Assembly: GCA_030374805.1 (NCBI GenBank)
Contig: JARGSG010000222.1
Location: 186,001 to 250,000, forward strand
Source: Gracilaria gracilis
Taxonomy: Eukaryota > Rhodophyta > Florideophyceae > Gracilariales > Gracilariaceae
Direction of reading: 5' to 3'
Length of the DNA: 64,000 nt
Positions 21,886 to 32,119 of the stretch are shown here, piece after piece. Both the position numbers and the translations under genes were made by a program. A model generated the notes under the pieces. It ran no database searches. It saw only the letters and a program-made list of their open reading frames with translations, and was not told the origin of the DNA. The number at the start of each line of letters is the position of its first letter. The first letter of the stretch is position 1.

Positions 21886-21887
21886 TG
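21840..21887 (-). promoter_or_regulatory. Gag-protease -1 ribosomal frameshift signal of element C
   Basis: On the minus strand the heptamer GGGAAAC (21885-21879) lies in the gag phase as G GGA AAC, the canonical X XXY YYZ slippery form. The gag stop TAA follows immediately. Eight bases after the heptamer a stem-loop can form: GGAGTCTCCC, loop ATTC, GGGAGAGAC plus TCC. The protease frame is exactly -1 and open from this point. Heptamer, spacer and stem match the known rules for -1 programmed frameshifting. Not tested experimentally. Confidence 0.75.
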
Positions 21888-23171
21888 GGCTTCCGCCTGC
21901 AGCGGCTGCTCAGGCTCCTCGACCACGAGTGCTTGGGCACGGTGGCCTCGGGGTCCCGCAACAGCGGTGTTTGGATCGTCCACGACGCGGTCTACCGGTG
22001 CTACCGGATGAGCCGGCTGTGCCAGAGCACCCTGGTATGTCGGCGCTGTCGGTTCAACATGGGCGAAGTCCGTCTTGGCCAGGAGATACGAAGTCATTGG
22101 GACGGAACGCTTCTCCTCTGGAGTGAGGGCTTCATAGTTCACCGTCACCTTGCCCAGGTCTCTCAGGTAGAGTAGGCACTGGGGTGACGTGTGGCTATGG
22201 GTATAGCAGATATGGCATATAAGCGCTATCAATGCTTTCCTACCCTGTCGAAGGGTCCCGCTCCGGTTATTCGTGAAACGTCCCGCTGGGCGGCTGTCCT
22301 GTCTTCCTGGTCGTTGGAAGCGGGTTTCTCCGTTCGAGTACAGGATGTAAGGCCCACGAACTCGGGGGGCATCGGCATAAAGCACGGTGCCCTCCTGAGT
22401 GGTCTCGAAGGAGGCGTTCGTCGTCGACTGGAGGTTCGTTGTCGGAATGGAGGCAATCTCGCCGTGGGCGAGCTGGACGTTACCTTACTTCTTCGGAGGT
22501 GCTTCATTCGCGACGAGCGACAGAGATGGGGATTTCATTTCCATCAACAACGCCTCGGCGGACTGAGACCGAGTACTCGGAGCTCTGGCGTGGAGGGAGT
22601 CACTTTGGGCTCTTGGCTACTGGGTGACCTCTAGTTAGGTGATCTTCCTCATATCCTCGCGATAGCGGGCGACCAAAGTCCGGATACCCGGGTCGAGTCC
22701 GTCGATGAAAATCGTGCAACGCGCTGTAGCGGGGTAGCAATTACCACAACGGTGGAAAGCCTTGTTCAGGCTTACCGAAAAATCGGTTTCCGTCTCGCCT
22801 GAGCGTTGACGTGTGTCTCGCAAAGCGAGTATCGCCGACTGAATGGCATCATTCGTGGCGTATGACCGTAGCAGGTATTGCACCGCTTCGGGCCAGCAAG
22901 CAACCCCTCCTTCGGAGGCCCACGAAGAACCTCTTACAGATTGATACTAGTCCTCGGCCACACCACGTAAGGAATACGGTAAGGCAATGTAGGCCTGTCC
23001 CTCATTCATCCCGAGTATATCAGCTTCCGCGAAGAAGTGGGGAAGAAAATTTAGCACCAAGATTGGGTCTCCTCCAGTAAACAACTGGTTACGAAGCGAG
23101 AGCTGCATCCATTTGATGCAGTCCTTCACCTTGGCCATACCACGGTGTGGGGTGGCGCTCCATCGGTGCAC
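21876..23171 (-). pseudogene. Element C gag (N-terminus lost)
   Basis: Capsid region: WMQLSLRNQLFTGGDPILVLNF, YIALPYSLRGVAE, WPEAVQYLLRSYATNDAIQSAI and FHRCGNCYPATARCTIFIDGL, all matching F and G. A CCHC zinc knuckle CHICYTHSHTSPQC follows, then MTSYLLAKTDFAHVE and a stop at 21876-21878. Stops at 22946 and 22634 interrupt, but the frame stays the same to the end. The N-terminal ~300 codons present in F are missing; the frame ends where the 134-bp tandem array begins. Gag would form the virus-like particle and the knuckle bind RNA. Confidence 0.85.
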
Positions 23172-23610
23172 CGAAGAACCGGCACGGCGCCCAAGTCCGC
23201 TGGCAACGGCGCGTTGGTGCTGCCACGTATGCCATTAGCACAGATTTCCCACAAACAGAGCGTTGAAACAGCGAACCAGGGTGTCGTGGCCCTTGATCGG
23301 TGCACCGATGAAGCGCCACGAAACCAGGGTCCGCTCTCAACGGCGCGCTGGTGGTTCCAATTATGCCACTACCACAGGTCTGTGACAAATGGGGCGTTGG
23401 TACAGCGGACCAGGGTGTCGTGGCGCTTCATCGGTGCACCGATGAAGCGCCACGACAACCGGGTCCGCTGTCATTGGCGCGCTGGTGGTGCAACGTATGC
23501 CACTACCACAGGTCTCTCACACACGGGGCGTTGTAACAGCGGACCAGCGTGGCGCGGCGCTTCATCGGTGCACCGATGAAGCGCCACGACACCTCCGTTC
23601 GCTGTTCCAG
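23140..23610. repeat. 134-bp tandem array, four copies, each with a palindrome
   Basis: The core TCGGTGCACCGA occurs at 23163, 23297, 23431 and 23565, spaced exactly 134 bp three times. Copy 3 holds a perfect 42-bp palindrome (23416-23457, 21-nt arms centred on GTGCAC); the others are near-perfect variants. Flanking unit sequence (TATGCCACTACCACAGGTCT, GGGGCGTTG) is also repeated. 134 is not a multiple of 3, so it is not a protein repeat. It replaces the 5' part of element C gag. Function unknown; satellite or foldback-type amplification is possible. Confidence 0.9.
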
Positions 23611-24400
23611 GCTTTCGTTTTAATTAATTGGAATTACATAGTCTTTTCGGGACAGCCGTGCGGGATGGCGGGGCGCTCTATCGGCGTGGCGAGGGACCGC
23701 AATAAGGCCCCAGTCTACTGTTCTACTTATCCTTACTAGTAACAACGCGTATAGCCTAACATTTATTTAGTTCTGTATCTCTCGCGTCGTCAAGCTTTCC
23801 TTAACATTTCTTTGACTCAATCATGTGCCATAGATGAAGTACCACTTTCCCTTCATCCCCTCTTCGTGCGCTCTGAAAGATAAAACTGGAGTTCTCGTAG
23901 GTCTGCTGTGTCGGCGTGGCGCCCAGGGAACCCGTTATGCGACACGCTATTGTGCATTGACGCGGTAAACGGTAGACAGAGGTGAATTGTGGTTCATGGA
24001 TGCAACAATGAAGCCCCATTGCACTCCTAGCCACTGCCCAGTCGTCTTGTTTTCCGAACAATGCAATACGAACCTTTCCGTAAGGGAATGAAACTTTTAC
24101 TCTTCCACCAAGATATTGGTCTTTCTAAAACCCAAGTAATAATGTAAATATATATAGCAATAGAGTTGTTTCAATTCCACACTAATGTCACAGGGGCGAC
24201 TGTCTGGCGCGCACACCGTTCGCTCGGTACATGTCGCTGCATAGCCGTAGGCGAAACATGCGCATCCCCACAGACTACTGTCACGCACGAATGCTCGTGC
24301 GCAAACATCATATAAGTCATTCTTTTACAAAATTGGCTCACATGAAGTTAAATCCTTCTTCACGGGGACTTTGAGCCCAGTAAGACACTTTTGAGGCTGC
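23611..24400. other. No gene recognised
   Basis: AT-richer DNA after the tandem array. Short ORFs exist on both strands but none shows a recognisable domain. No LTR copy matching element C was found here, although its 5' LTR would be expected. Confidence 0.4.
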
Positions 24401-24712
24401 ATTTATTAGTCACGTTAGTATAGTGAGAATTGCTGCGGATGCTCTTGAAACAGAAAAAAGTTGCAGTTCTGGAAATTCGTCAATTTTAGAATTTCAAATA
24501 TGCTAGTTATGGGACTGGGAAATTCCCAGAACTGCAAATTTTGAATGTCAAATTAGCACACCAAATACGAATTTCCTCATATCCAACCCAAATATCGGAA
24601 AAAAATTGGAAAAAGTCACCAGATACTCGGTTCCCAAAACTAGCATTTTTGAAGGTGAAATTCCATTTCCGAGAACACAGACGACACGTTTGTTGGCAGT
24701 GAGACGGTTGGG

Positions 24713-24780
24713 GCATCTTCTTTGGTGCCTTTCAGTGGCGGGGATGGTGCGAGCGAAGAAGTAGCAGCCTTCAAAGCAGC
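24713..24780 (-). other. Possible C2HC zinc-finger remnant
   Basis: In the minus frame 24548-24853, residues 26-47 read CFEGC...ERHQRRC: Cys-x3-Cys-x12-His-x3-Cys followed by PNR. The spacing resembles small C2HC fingers that end HxxxCPxR. The rest of the ORF is low complexity. It could be coincidence or the end of a decayed gene. Confidence 0.25.
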
Positions 24781-25349
24781 AATTAGGGATGGCGGGGAGC
24801 GGTGTGGGGGTGTTGGGAGAGATGGGAGTACGTAGTGGTGGGGAGCGTAACATGGCGCACGGAGGGTAGGACGGAGTGATGGGGGAAGTGGAACGTGATG
24901 CGAAGGCGTTTCGAAAGTGAGATAATAAACGGCCGATATCTGATATGAGAGTTGTTGAATAGATGTGCTGTATCTCTATAGAGAGTTTCTATTCGAAGGG
25001 TTTGTATTCTTCTAAACTTGTTTCATAAGGAGCTATCTATGTAAATATATCCCTATTTGGAGAAATACAAATCCCTATTTGTCGCCGTAGAGTTCTAAAT
25101 ATATGCCACCTATACACTGACATTGGGTTCGGAAACTAGCATGAACGGAAGGAGCATGCTAATTTGTCTTCCATCCCAACTAGAAACAATTGAAATGATC
25201 GTAAATGATTCTTTCCACACAAACTAGCACAAGTAGAAATGTGGAAATATTTTCGGAAATTAAGCACATCCAAATTTGTATAAATTCACCGGTTTTTCGA
25301 TCATTTTAATTCGGTCATTTTTGACACCAAAACTAGCATAACGATAACA

Positions 25350-25570
25350 CCGACGGAGAGGCGGGGAGCCGGTTTGGGGCTAGGAGGGAGTACGAGAATG
25401 GAGAGAGTGTTCTGTCGGAGATCTGCAACTTGAAATTTAGAGAAATTGAGTCTCAGGATCCGAATGCAAGGTTGGAATGAGGGAGCGCTAGTGGTGGGTT
25501 CGTAATTTTTTAGATGGTTTTTGATGAGTGTGGGGAATGTAAAGTTACGAGCGGTCGCAGAAGGACTGCA
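25350..25570 (+). pseudogene. 3' fragment of the coiled-coil gene family also at 60.6 kb
   Basis: Plus-strand translation gives AGSRFGARREYENGESV then NLKFREIESQDPNARLE. This aligns with VGSRFGDRKVYENGECV and NLKFGETETQDPNAGFR near the 3' end of the minus-strand gene at 60613-61721. A stop follows at once and the rest of the gene is absent. It is a truncated, inverted paralogue embedded in the AACTAGC repeat. Confidence 0.6.
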
Positions 25571-26130
25571 AACTAGCCTCCAATTCCAGTAGGTGAAGTT
25601 AAACTGCATTGAACAAAAATGTAATTTCCAAAAATAATTTGCTATGCCAAATAGCGCAAACTGCAAAACTGATAGTTTTTTGGACTTTTGTTTTCACAAC
25701 TAGCGATATAACATACTAAACTAGCATTCCGACGACAAAGATGTAGAGACAATGGATTAACGCTACTAGTACCTTAGTAGATTACGTGCATAAGATTTAC
25801 CAATTTCGAGAAGTTGAGAGCAAATATGGGGTTCTAGGTTCGGGAGAGCTCATTCAGATATCCACCCAGGGCAGCTGAAAACTAGCCCTGAATATGCTGT
25901 AGACAATTTGGCTACGGTTTTAAATGTTTTCCAATCAGTCGTTTTCAACTGGATGTTTTTAATTTTTCGTAGTGTGGAAGGGGAGGGTCGTTTTCGTAGA
26001 CCAGAATTTTTTCAGAGTTTGCGAGATGGTGCTCTTTGTTTCCATTGCGAGAACTCTTACGAAGATAGAGCGCGCTAAAGAATTTTTAAGCTGCCATAGA
26101 ACCGTAAATAGTTGTCTGTCTCTTTCTGAG

Positions 26131-26200
26131 TGCCCGTACATATCGAATTACGATGCAGAGCTAAGCGCCAGTACATATCGAATTGCGATACAGCGCTACA
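26131..26200. repeat. 35-bp tandem duplication
   Basis: TACATATCGAATT occurs at 26137 and 26172, with similar flanks (CGATGCAGAGC / CGATACAGCGC). This is two diverged copies, period 35 bp, in noncoding AT-rich DNA. Confidence 0.7.
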
Positions 26201-26761
26201 GAATGAATGAACAATAATTGAGATTGGATAGCAGACATTGATGTTATGGATCCAAGAAGCCAATGAGCTAAAGATCACAAGATTCTGTAGAAAAAAGATT
26301 GCCCTATCTTTCGTTTCTATATAAATTTGTATATTTCTTATCATACCTGCTACCAAAGCCATACTTCTATGATTAGATTAGTGTTACATTATTTCTAGCT
26401 TTGGTGATAGTAAAATTTCTGTTCCAGCAGCATTTTGCCACGACCGTTTACAGAAGGCCACCAATAATCTAAATATGAAGTTTTGTTACGAACTCATTTT
26501 CAAACAAATCTTCTTATAGAAAGATTTCGATTTTGAAATGAATTTTTTCAAGTACTCTAAACAAAAATAAACCCAAATGAATTTGATTTCATCTCTACAA
26601 AATGTGTATTAAGAGTTAGTAGACTGAATGAAAGGTGGAAAATCTGGTAGCCCAATAACGAGAACCAAATCTCTGGTTCCAAAATTCCGAAAACCTCATT
26701 GAATTTGAAAGGAAAGAAATCATATGTTTTTTACCAAGTAAACCTTCAAACCTTATGAATA
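26201..26761. other. No gene recognised
   Basis: AT-rich spacer downstream of the 457-codon ORF on the minus strand. No coding frame longer than chance with a recognisable motif. Confidence 0.4.
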
Positions 26762-28135
26762 CTATGAATCTCCAGGAGAAGTATCTTGCGCAACAATTTC
26801 TTTCCTGTTGAGTTCTTCTTGCTCTTGCAACATCACTTTAATCTTTTGATCTCTCTCAGCAAGGTTTTTAATGAGTTCTTCATTCTCCAGTTTTAGAGTA
26901 TTAAAACCATCTACCGCAACAGAAGCATTTCTCCTGATTTCATCTATATCATTATCAAGCTCAATCTCACTCCGACGCTTCTTTGCTTTTGACTTCTTTG
27001 GTTTTCCAATCTCTGCCAGCTTTCTTTTGCATCCCAACAGAATATGTTCGACCTCTTGTGGATTTCTCGCGACTGCTTTAATGGTTTTCTTCACCATAGA
27101 ATTTTTTTTTGACACATTGTATGATTTTCGTGCGTCAAGAGCTTTGGTGACAGGTTTGGCTTCTGACAGATTACATTCAGCACCCCATGTAGATTTTCGT
27201 ATAGAACAGAAATTGGTTGTTGGATTGGATTTGCCGTTTGATGGCGAAAGCTCATTCGGAATTGCTGCTGCCTCAATTGCGGTGTTTAGGGTTCCACTAT
27301 GCGGTGTAAATAGCGGTACTAGAGATCTTCCGAAGAGTTCTTTGGCAGTAGGAATTCGTTCAGTACCTTGTAGAGACCATACATTCCTCTCCAACTCGTT
27401 TCCAAGAAAGTTTGCAGGTGCTTGTAACGAAAGACTAAAGTTTGGATGCCCACCTCTACTCTGACGGATCTGAACAGGTTTCAATGGATCTGGTCTGGTT
27501 TGAGCGGCGGAGGTTTGGAAATCCGGAACAGGCTGAAAGCAATCGGAAGGGAACGATGAGGGATATTTCTTTGCTTCGAGGTATTGGGATGAATTCAGTG
27601 GCTGCAAATTATGCAGTGGTTTGTGTGTCGTAACCTGCTGCAAGAGGTCCAGTGGTCTCGGAGTGCGAATTGAAGAACATGATTGTAACAATTGAGAAGC
27701 TGGAGCTCGAAGGAAGTTTCCCTCCTGTTCTGGAGCTTGTGAAAATTGAAATGAGGCTGATTGTGTCACTTTCGAAGGATTGTGAGAGTTAGCCAGGATT
27801 TTGGGAGAGGTGCGGAGTAAGAATGGAAGTATTTCATTTGCCCGTACTGATGTTTGTGGAAATTTTGGCGGCAATGGCGGGGTCTTCTGTGAAATTGGTG
27901 TCGGTATTTTCATCGGTACATCAGTATTTGGATTTGATTCAATTGATGGAAATGATACCATGGGTACTGATTGGCAGCTACCTGCAAAAACACCGTCAAT
28001 GCTTCCAAAAGGTTCATATAAAGCGCTCGGTTGAGAGTCAGAGAAAGAATCGAAAAGACGACCGCTGTCACTTTCCATTTCATTACTTAAAAGGTTAAGT
28101 AGGTCTGAAAATGTGGAGTCGGACGGCTTCTCCAT
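26762..28135 (-). CDS. Intronless 457-aa protein with NLS and C-terminal coiled coil
   Basis: A complete ATG-to-stop ORF with no interruptions, the only long intact non-retroelement frame here. Residues 1-300 are Ser/Pro/Gln/Asn-rich and probably disordered, with repeated aromatic anchors. Residues ~370-400 hold a strong basic cluster, KPKKSKAKKRRSE, a good nuclear localisation signal. Residues ~400-450 (FNTLKLENEELIKNLAERDQ and on) form a heptad-like coiled coil. Basic patch then coiled coil recalls a bZIP layout, but the N-x7-R signature of the basic region is absent, so I do not call it bZIP. Likely a nuclear regulatory or scaffold protein. AT-rich codon use differs from neighbouring gypsy genes. 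Function unknown. Confidence 0.65.
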   Translation of the reverse strand: MEKPSDSTFSDLLNLLSNEMESDSGRLFDSFSDSQPSALYEPFGSIDGVFAGSCQSVPMVSFPSIESNPNTDVPMKIPTPISQKTPPLPPKFPQTSVRANEILPFLLRTSPKILANSHNPSKVTQSASFQFSQAPEQEGNFLRAPASQLLQSCSSIRTPRPLDLLQQVTTHKPLHNLQPLNSSQYLEAKKYPSSFPSDCFQPVPDFQTSAAQTRPDPLKPVQIRQSRGGHPNFSLSLQAPANFLGNELERNVWSLQGTERIPTAKELFGRSLVPLFTPHSGTLNTAIEAAAIPNELSPSNGKSNPTTNFCSIRKSTWGAECNLSEAKPVTKALDARKSYNVSKKNSMVKKTIKAVARNPQEVEHILLGCKRKLAEIGKPKKSKAKKRRSEIELDNDIDEIRRNASVAVDGFNTLKLENEELIKNLAERDQKIKVMLQEQEELNRKEIVAQDTSPGDS

Positions 28136-28904
28136 TGCGACTCACGAACGTTAGCACCGGAAAAAAATTCTCTTTGACAGAAAGAAACAGTAAATATCTT
28201 GGAAAGATTGAACATCAGACAATTCTTTAAGGAAGACACGAAGAAAAGTCACTGAAGAAAATCGGCAGTAACTTATATACGGAGAACTCATCAAATAACA
28301 ATTCTTTGAGAGAAAATATTTTTTTGTTTTCATTCAAATTTCCATTGAGATAGCGCGTGGAAGACGGTATGAGACAATTTGTGTTCCGGAGCTCCAATAA
28401 CAAGTTCCATTATGTGACCGCGCCCGTTATGAAGGTTTCAAACGCACATGTCTCTGAAGCTTATATTGATTTGTCCACATGTTATAATAAGTTTACGGAA
28501 TACTTTGGGGTCTCAATTCTGAGAATACTGGCTTCCAGCAAATTATGTCGCCAGTCTGTTGAATCAACATCTCTCATTCCAGCCTCTGTCCATCTACGTA
28601 TTTCCAAAATAAAGCTCAAACACCTTTAGACTGCCATACACCTTTCGAACCTTCTGGAGATAGTATACTTCTACTATAAAGTGGAATGCTCTGGCAGTTT
28701 ACTTTCTCGCTTCGAGCTCGGTCGTCAGTCGGCGGTCGCTGGCTTAAGCACCCACCGGCCATCATATTAATATTTGACGTTTTCAAGATATTTGACGTTT
28801 TCGAGAAATAGAATGCGTCAAGGATTTCACTTGAATTTATGACAGTTTCTGGTTGACGCATTTCACTGCGAGTTTGCGGGTGGTTGTGGGGTAACTTGTA
28901 GTTC

Positions 28905-30530
28905 CTATTGTAGCATTGGAAAGCGCTCTCTGCAGAGAGGTTTTGTCACCATGTCGGAGAGCAATTTTTTGTTGGTATTTGGTATAGTATGATTGTCGCT
29001 TCCGCTATATGTTGTTGCAAGAAGTGGTGGAGAAGATCTATATATATTTTTGCGTTTGATGCGTGCTTGATTTTCCACTATCAGGATTGCATTGCGGTTT
29101 TCGATTGGATGGGGTGCTGTTCGTTTTCGTGTCATTTGGGCAGACTTTATGAGCTTCTTAACCAGTTCGTGTGTTTTGTCGCTTGCGCAGCTGCGATGCA
29201 CTCTGCCTCGGTTGTTGACAGCGGCTACTACGGATTGTGTCTTTGATACCGAAGTGACCGGGGTAATGTTGATGTTGTGGATGGTTCCAGTTATGGGTTT
29301 CCGGTTGGCTGAATTGGAAAAGTCGGCATCTCTGTATGTTGTCAGAAGAGTGTGATGGTTGTTTGGCATGGATTTGAATGGTGTGAAGAGCAGGCCGTGC
29401 GTTTTTATTCCCTGCAGGTAGCGCAGTATCGTTTTGAGTGCTTTCATATGGTGCTTTGGCGGCATCGACATGTATTAAGCAAGGCGATTAGTTGCGTACG
29501 TCAATTCAAGACGTGTGAAGTCCGTTATGTAGCGTATTTCGCCGAGTATTTGGCATTAGTTTGTGGCTTCTTTTGGTAAAATTGCGGCACTGTCGGGCTT
29601 TGCATCGATGCGAGTGAATTGTCGCTCCAAAAGGAGAGGTGTACAAAGGGGCGTGAGAAGGCAGAAATGAAGTTAGTGCTAGGAGCAGAAATATGAGATG
29701 GTTTGTACTGAGTGTTGTCCTTCTAATAATGAAGATGGGAGCGTGTATGCAGCCTAAGTACTAGTGTGGGGTCCGACCCCTCCTAACCAAAATTGAGTCC
29801 CTCCGTACCGGTTGTTCCGATGACGCTCCGATGCGCTAGTCGCTTGCGGAGGACATGTATCTGACACGTGCTATAGCGTCAACATGAATAGGTTGGACAA
29901 ATTATGTGTGGTATTACATATATTCATCACTGCTTGTTTCAGAATTACTGCTATCATGTCCGGTTGTAAGATATGCACTGATCCATTAGCTGTGTAGTGT
30001 ATCGTTTATTTGAGAAATTGCTTTGGTAGGCCTGGGCGTTTGATTTTGTATTTCGCAAGTAAGCCAAGGTAGAGCCTGCCGACATTTTTGGTAGTAGACG
30101 CTAAAACGAGGACGTTGTCAATGGTTGTGCAAACTATTGTAAATGTGTTATTGGGTTCTAGTTTCGTGTACAGACATGGATCACGCCCAGAAGCCAAGTA
30201 TCTCATTTGAGAGAGTTTTGTTCTCAGGCCGCAGTTATAATAGTAATCCGCTGGTTGCGAACTGAGTAAGTTGCCGTGCAGGAGAATGTTTTTGTGGTCG
30301 TGCTTTTATCTTCCATTTAATCGTTGTATCTTTGGTATATATACGAAACGGTCAAGCTGATATGTTTCGTGTAGATACGCGGAGTTGATTTCGAGGTGTT
30401 CAAGTGGTACTTGCCGGCTTACATGGAGAGCCCGGCGTAGACATTGAGTGCTGCGGTGTGCTGTGTAGGTGGTTGTGTCACGAAGGTTGTAGTAAAGTCC
30501 TGGTCTCATTAATTCACGCGCAGATTGCAT
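28905..30530 (-). pseudogene. Copia reverse transcriptase and RNase H
   Basis: RT N-terminus at 30306-30530: VPLEHLEINSAYLHETYQLD and VYIPKIQRLNGR, matching the copia block with D.k.AFL.G.L.E..Y. The active-site region at 30006-30206 reads DPCLYTK...TTIDNVLVLAST, where YVDD has decayed to TIDN. RNase H at 28905-29471 has LRYLQGIKTHGLLF, YRDADFSNSANRKPITGTI and VSKTQSVVAAV. The Asp in DADF remains; later residues are scrambled by frameshifts. Inactive. Confidence 0.85.
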
Positions 30531-30798
30531 CTGGCTTTTCGTTTTTTGATTGTTCCGTTTTCAGATCGCTTATATCTGTAGTGCATCATATGCTGTATTA
30601 TTGGCTCAGTTGGATGTGTGGATTGTCGTGGCAGCCATTTGATGCTATCCTAGTTGTCACTATTCTTCAAAATCATCGTATTATGCTTTTTGCTATTTCT
30701 CTGTACCTGGGTACGCGCGTGCTTGTGCCAGGTGGTTTCGCGGTAGTGTGTAGATTGTGATTGTGGTGGGCGTGGTTTGTGGATGTCTTGCTTGCGTT

Positions 30799-31440
30799 TT
30801 AAACGCAGATGTTGTTCGAACCGCAGTGTCGGTTTGTTCTTGGTATGGATTGAAGTCTACAGAGCCTATATTTTGGTACTACATGGTCTTGAGGTTGTAG
30901 ACGACTGTGTGTGTATGCGTTGTGGGGTACATTTATCGGGTGGGGTAGGCTAGTGCTTTTGTTTTCTTGTTTTGAGCGTATATTGAAGTAGTTCCCAATT
31001 GTCCGAAGGTAAAGAGTTGCTGCGTGTGTGGTTTGGTGCAATACCAGAGAGAGTTTGGTGACGTGTTGATGGAAAAATGGTACAGAACATTGTCTTTGTT
31101 GATGGCGTCCAAACCGGCATCTTTCCACTCCGTGTTGCCTAGACCTGCTGCGTTGAGCGTGTTTTGTACATCTTTCATTACTGTTATATTAAAACACTCT
31201 GTGTTGCTGTTTCCTTTGGTCTGGTGCAGTATGCAGAGGTTGTGGGTAATCTGTTGATTGTTGTAGATGGTTGGCATGGTTTTAGATATCTATTATTTGA
31301 CATTGTCTGTTCTAAACTATCTGAGCACCCGGTGAATGTTCTTCTGTGTGTGTTTGAGGGTTTGGTCGACTTTTTGAGCGATGGTTTTATCTTTTTTTCA
31401 AGAAATGTGCAATTGCGAATCTGGTTGCAGCGCTGATGAT
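30799..31440 (-). pseudogene. Copia integrase C-terminal half
   Basis: The frame 30933-31277 reads VMKDVQNTLNAAGLGNTEWKDAG...NSLWYCTKPHTQQLFTFGQLG. This is the copia block after the catalytic Glu (leaf-blade ARTLL..A.LP...W.DA, then P...W...KP....LR.FG). The DDE core itself is too degraded for me to place. A short adjacent frame (30799-31128) represents the shifted continuation. Confidence 0.7.
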
Positions 31441-32119
31441 GAGTAGGATGTGGTTGCTTCCGAGTTCGGACGTCGGTTGTATTGGTCCACAGGTGTCGGA
31501 GCTAACATATTCTCTTGGAAGATATCAGGGTTGAGTGCGTTTGTGTTGGGCCGCATGTGTTTTTCCAGTACTGAAGGAGTTGCAGGGGATTGCTGGATTT
31601 GATCGCAGTGTCATAGGCATTGTGGGTATGAGTGCGTGGGTAGCGGTGAGTGCCAGTTGTCTCGTATGGGCATGGTTGAGGGTGAGGTGACAGTTTTATA
31701 GCGTCGGTACATTGGGTTGTTGCTTGCTATGGGGTGCTGCTTGCTAGGTTGTTTTGGGTACGTGAAGGAGTGTGTTGGTGTTGTAGTGAAGTTTTGTGAA
31801 CAGTGTGGTTGTTGGGGTTGCCTTGTTGTATGGTGTACCCTTTCCTTTTTGACTTCTACCTGTGGTACGAATGTTGGGTTTCGCAACGGTTTGGTGGGTT
31901 TGGGTTTTTGTTTATGTGAAAACGTTCTAGAAGTGTGTTCTGGGCACGGTTTTGTGCTTTTTTGGACCTGGTACTGATTATTGCGCCATGGCGCTGTGAC
32001 CATCAGGGCTGGAGGTGTGCTTTCGATGTTTTAGATTGCTCTCTGGTGTGTCTTGAATGGTACTAGTCTGTATCGAGTAGCGAGGTCATTGATGGAGATC
32101 AGGTTCCTCCCAGTGAGAC
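31441..32119 (-). pseudogene. Copia integrase N-terminal region, very decayed
   Basis: A minus frame of 130 codons (31611-32003) is rich in Pro/Gln/His/Lys and has no clear motif. By position it should contain the integrase zinc region, but I cannot recognise it. Kept as part of the copia element only on context. Confidence 0.35.

Larger units (their letters stand above)
13600..23171 (-). mobile_element. Ty3/gypsy chromodomain retrotransposon C with antisense ORF
   Basis: Minus-strand element: gag (21876-23171, N-terminus lost), frameshift site, protease, RT, RNase H, integrase, chromodomain (stop at 16546), then an antisense ORF (14347-16179), PPT (14293-14303) and 3' LTR (ending 14290). 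The 5' side is replaced by a 134-bp tandem array at 23.14-23.61 kb and I find no 5' LTR. Coding frames are largely colinear with element F, with in-frame stops and a pair of compensating frameshifts in RT. The left LTR boundary is not fixed because no second copy exists. Confidence 0.88.
24480..26000. repeat. AACTAGC-dotted AT-rich repeat region
   Basis: Dense in CTAG core motifs, mostly as AACTAGC (for example near 24642, 25135, 25221, 25331, 25571, 25710, 25726 and 25878). About 25200-25340 is an inverted copy of 63822-64000, and about 25340-25690 an inverted copy of 60480-60800. The unit therefore recurs three times in the window and includes the 3' end of a coiled-coil gene. It appears to be the flank of a duplicated gene or a non-autonomous repeat. 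Confidence 0.65.

Noticed and set aside
23200-23579. Plus-strand ORFs across the tandem array as genes
   Set aside because: The 134-bp period changes frame each unit; the ORFs are by-products of GC-rich repeat DNA.
23140-23610. CRISPR array
   Set aside because: Units are adjacent 134-bp copies without unique spacers, and the genome is eukaryotic.
23900-23960. TGGCGCCCAGGGAACC as a retroelement primer-binding site
   Set aside because: It is on the plus strand, whereas element C is minus, and no LTR end adjoins it.
26762-28135. bZIP transcription factor
   Set aside because: Basic patch and coiled coil are present but the conserved Asn-x7-Arg of the bZIP basic region is not.
31717-31977. Plus-strand Cys-rich 86-codon ORF
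   Set aside because: It is the complement of a decayed copia region rich in Gly/Val/Cys by chance; no zinc-binding spacing.
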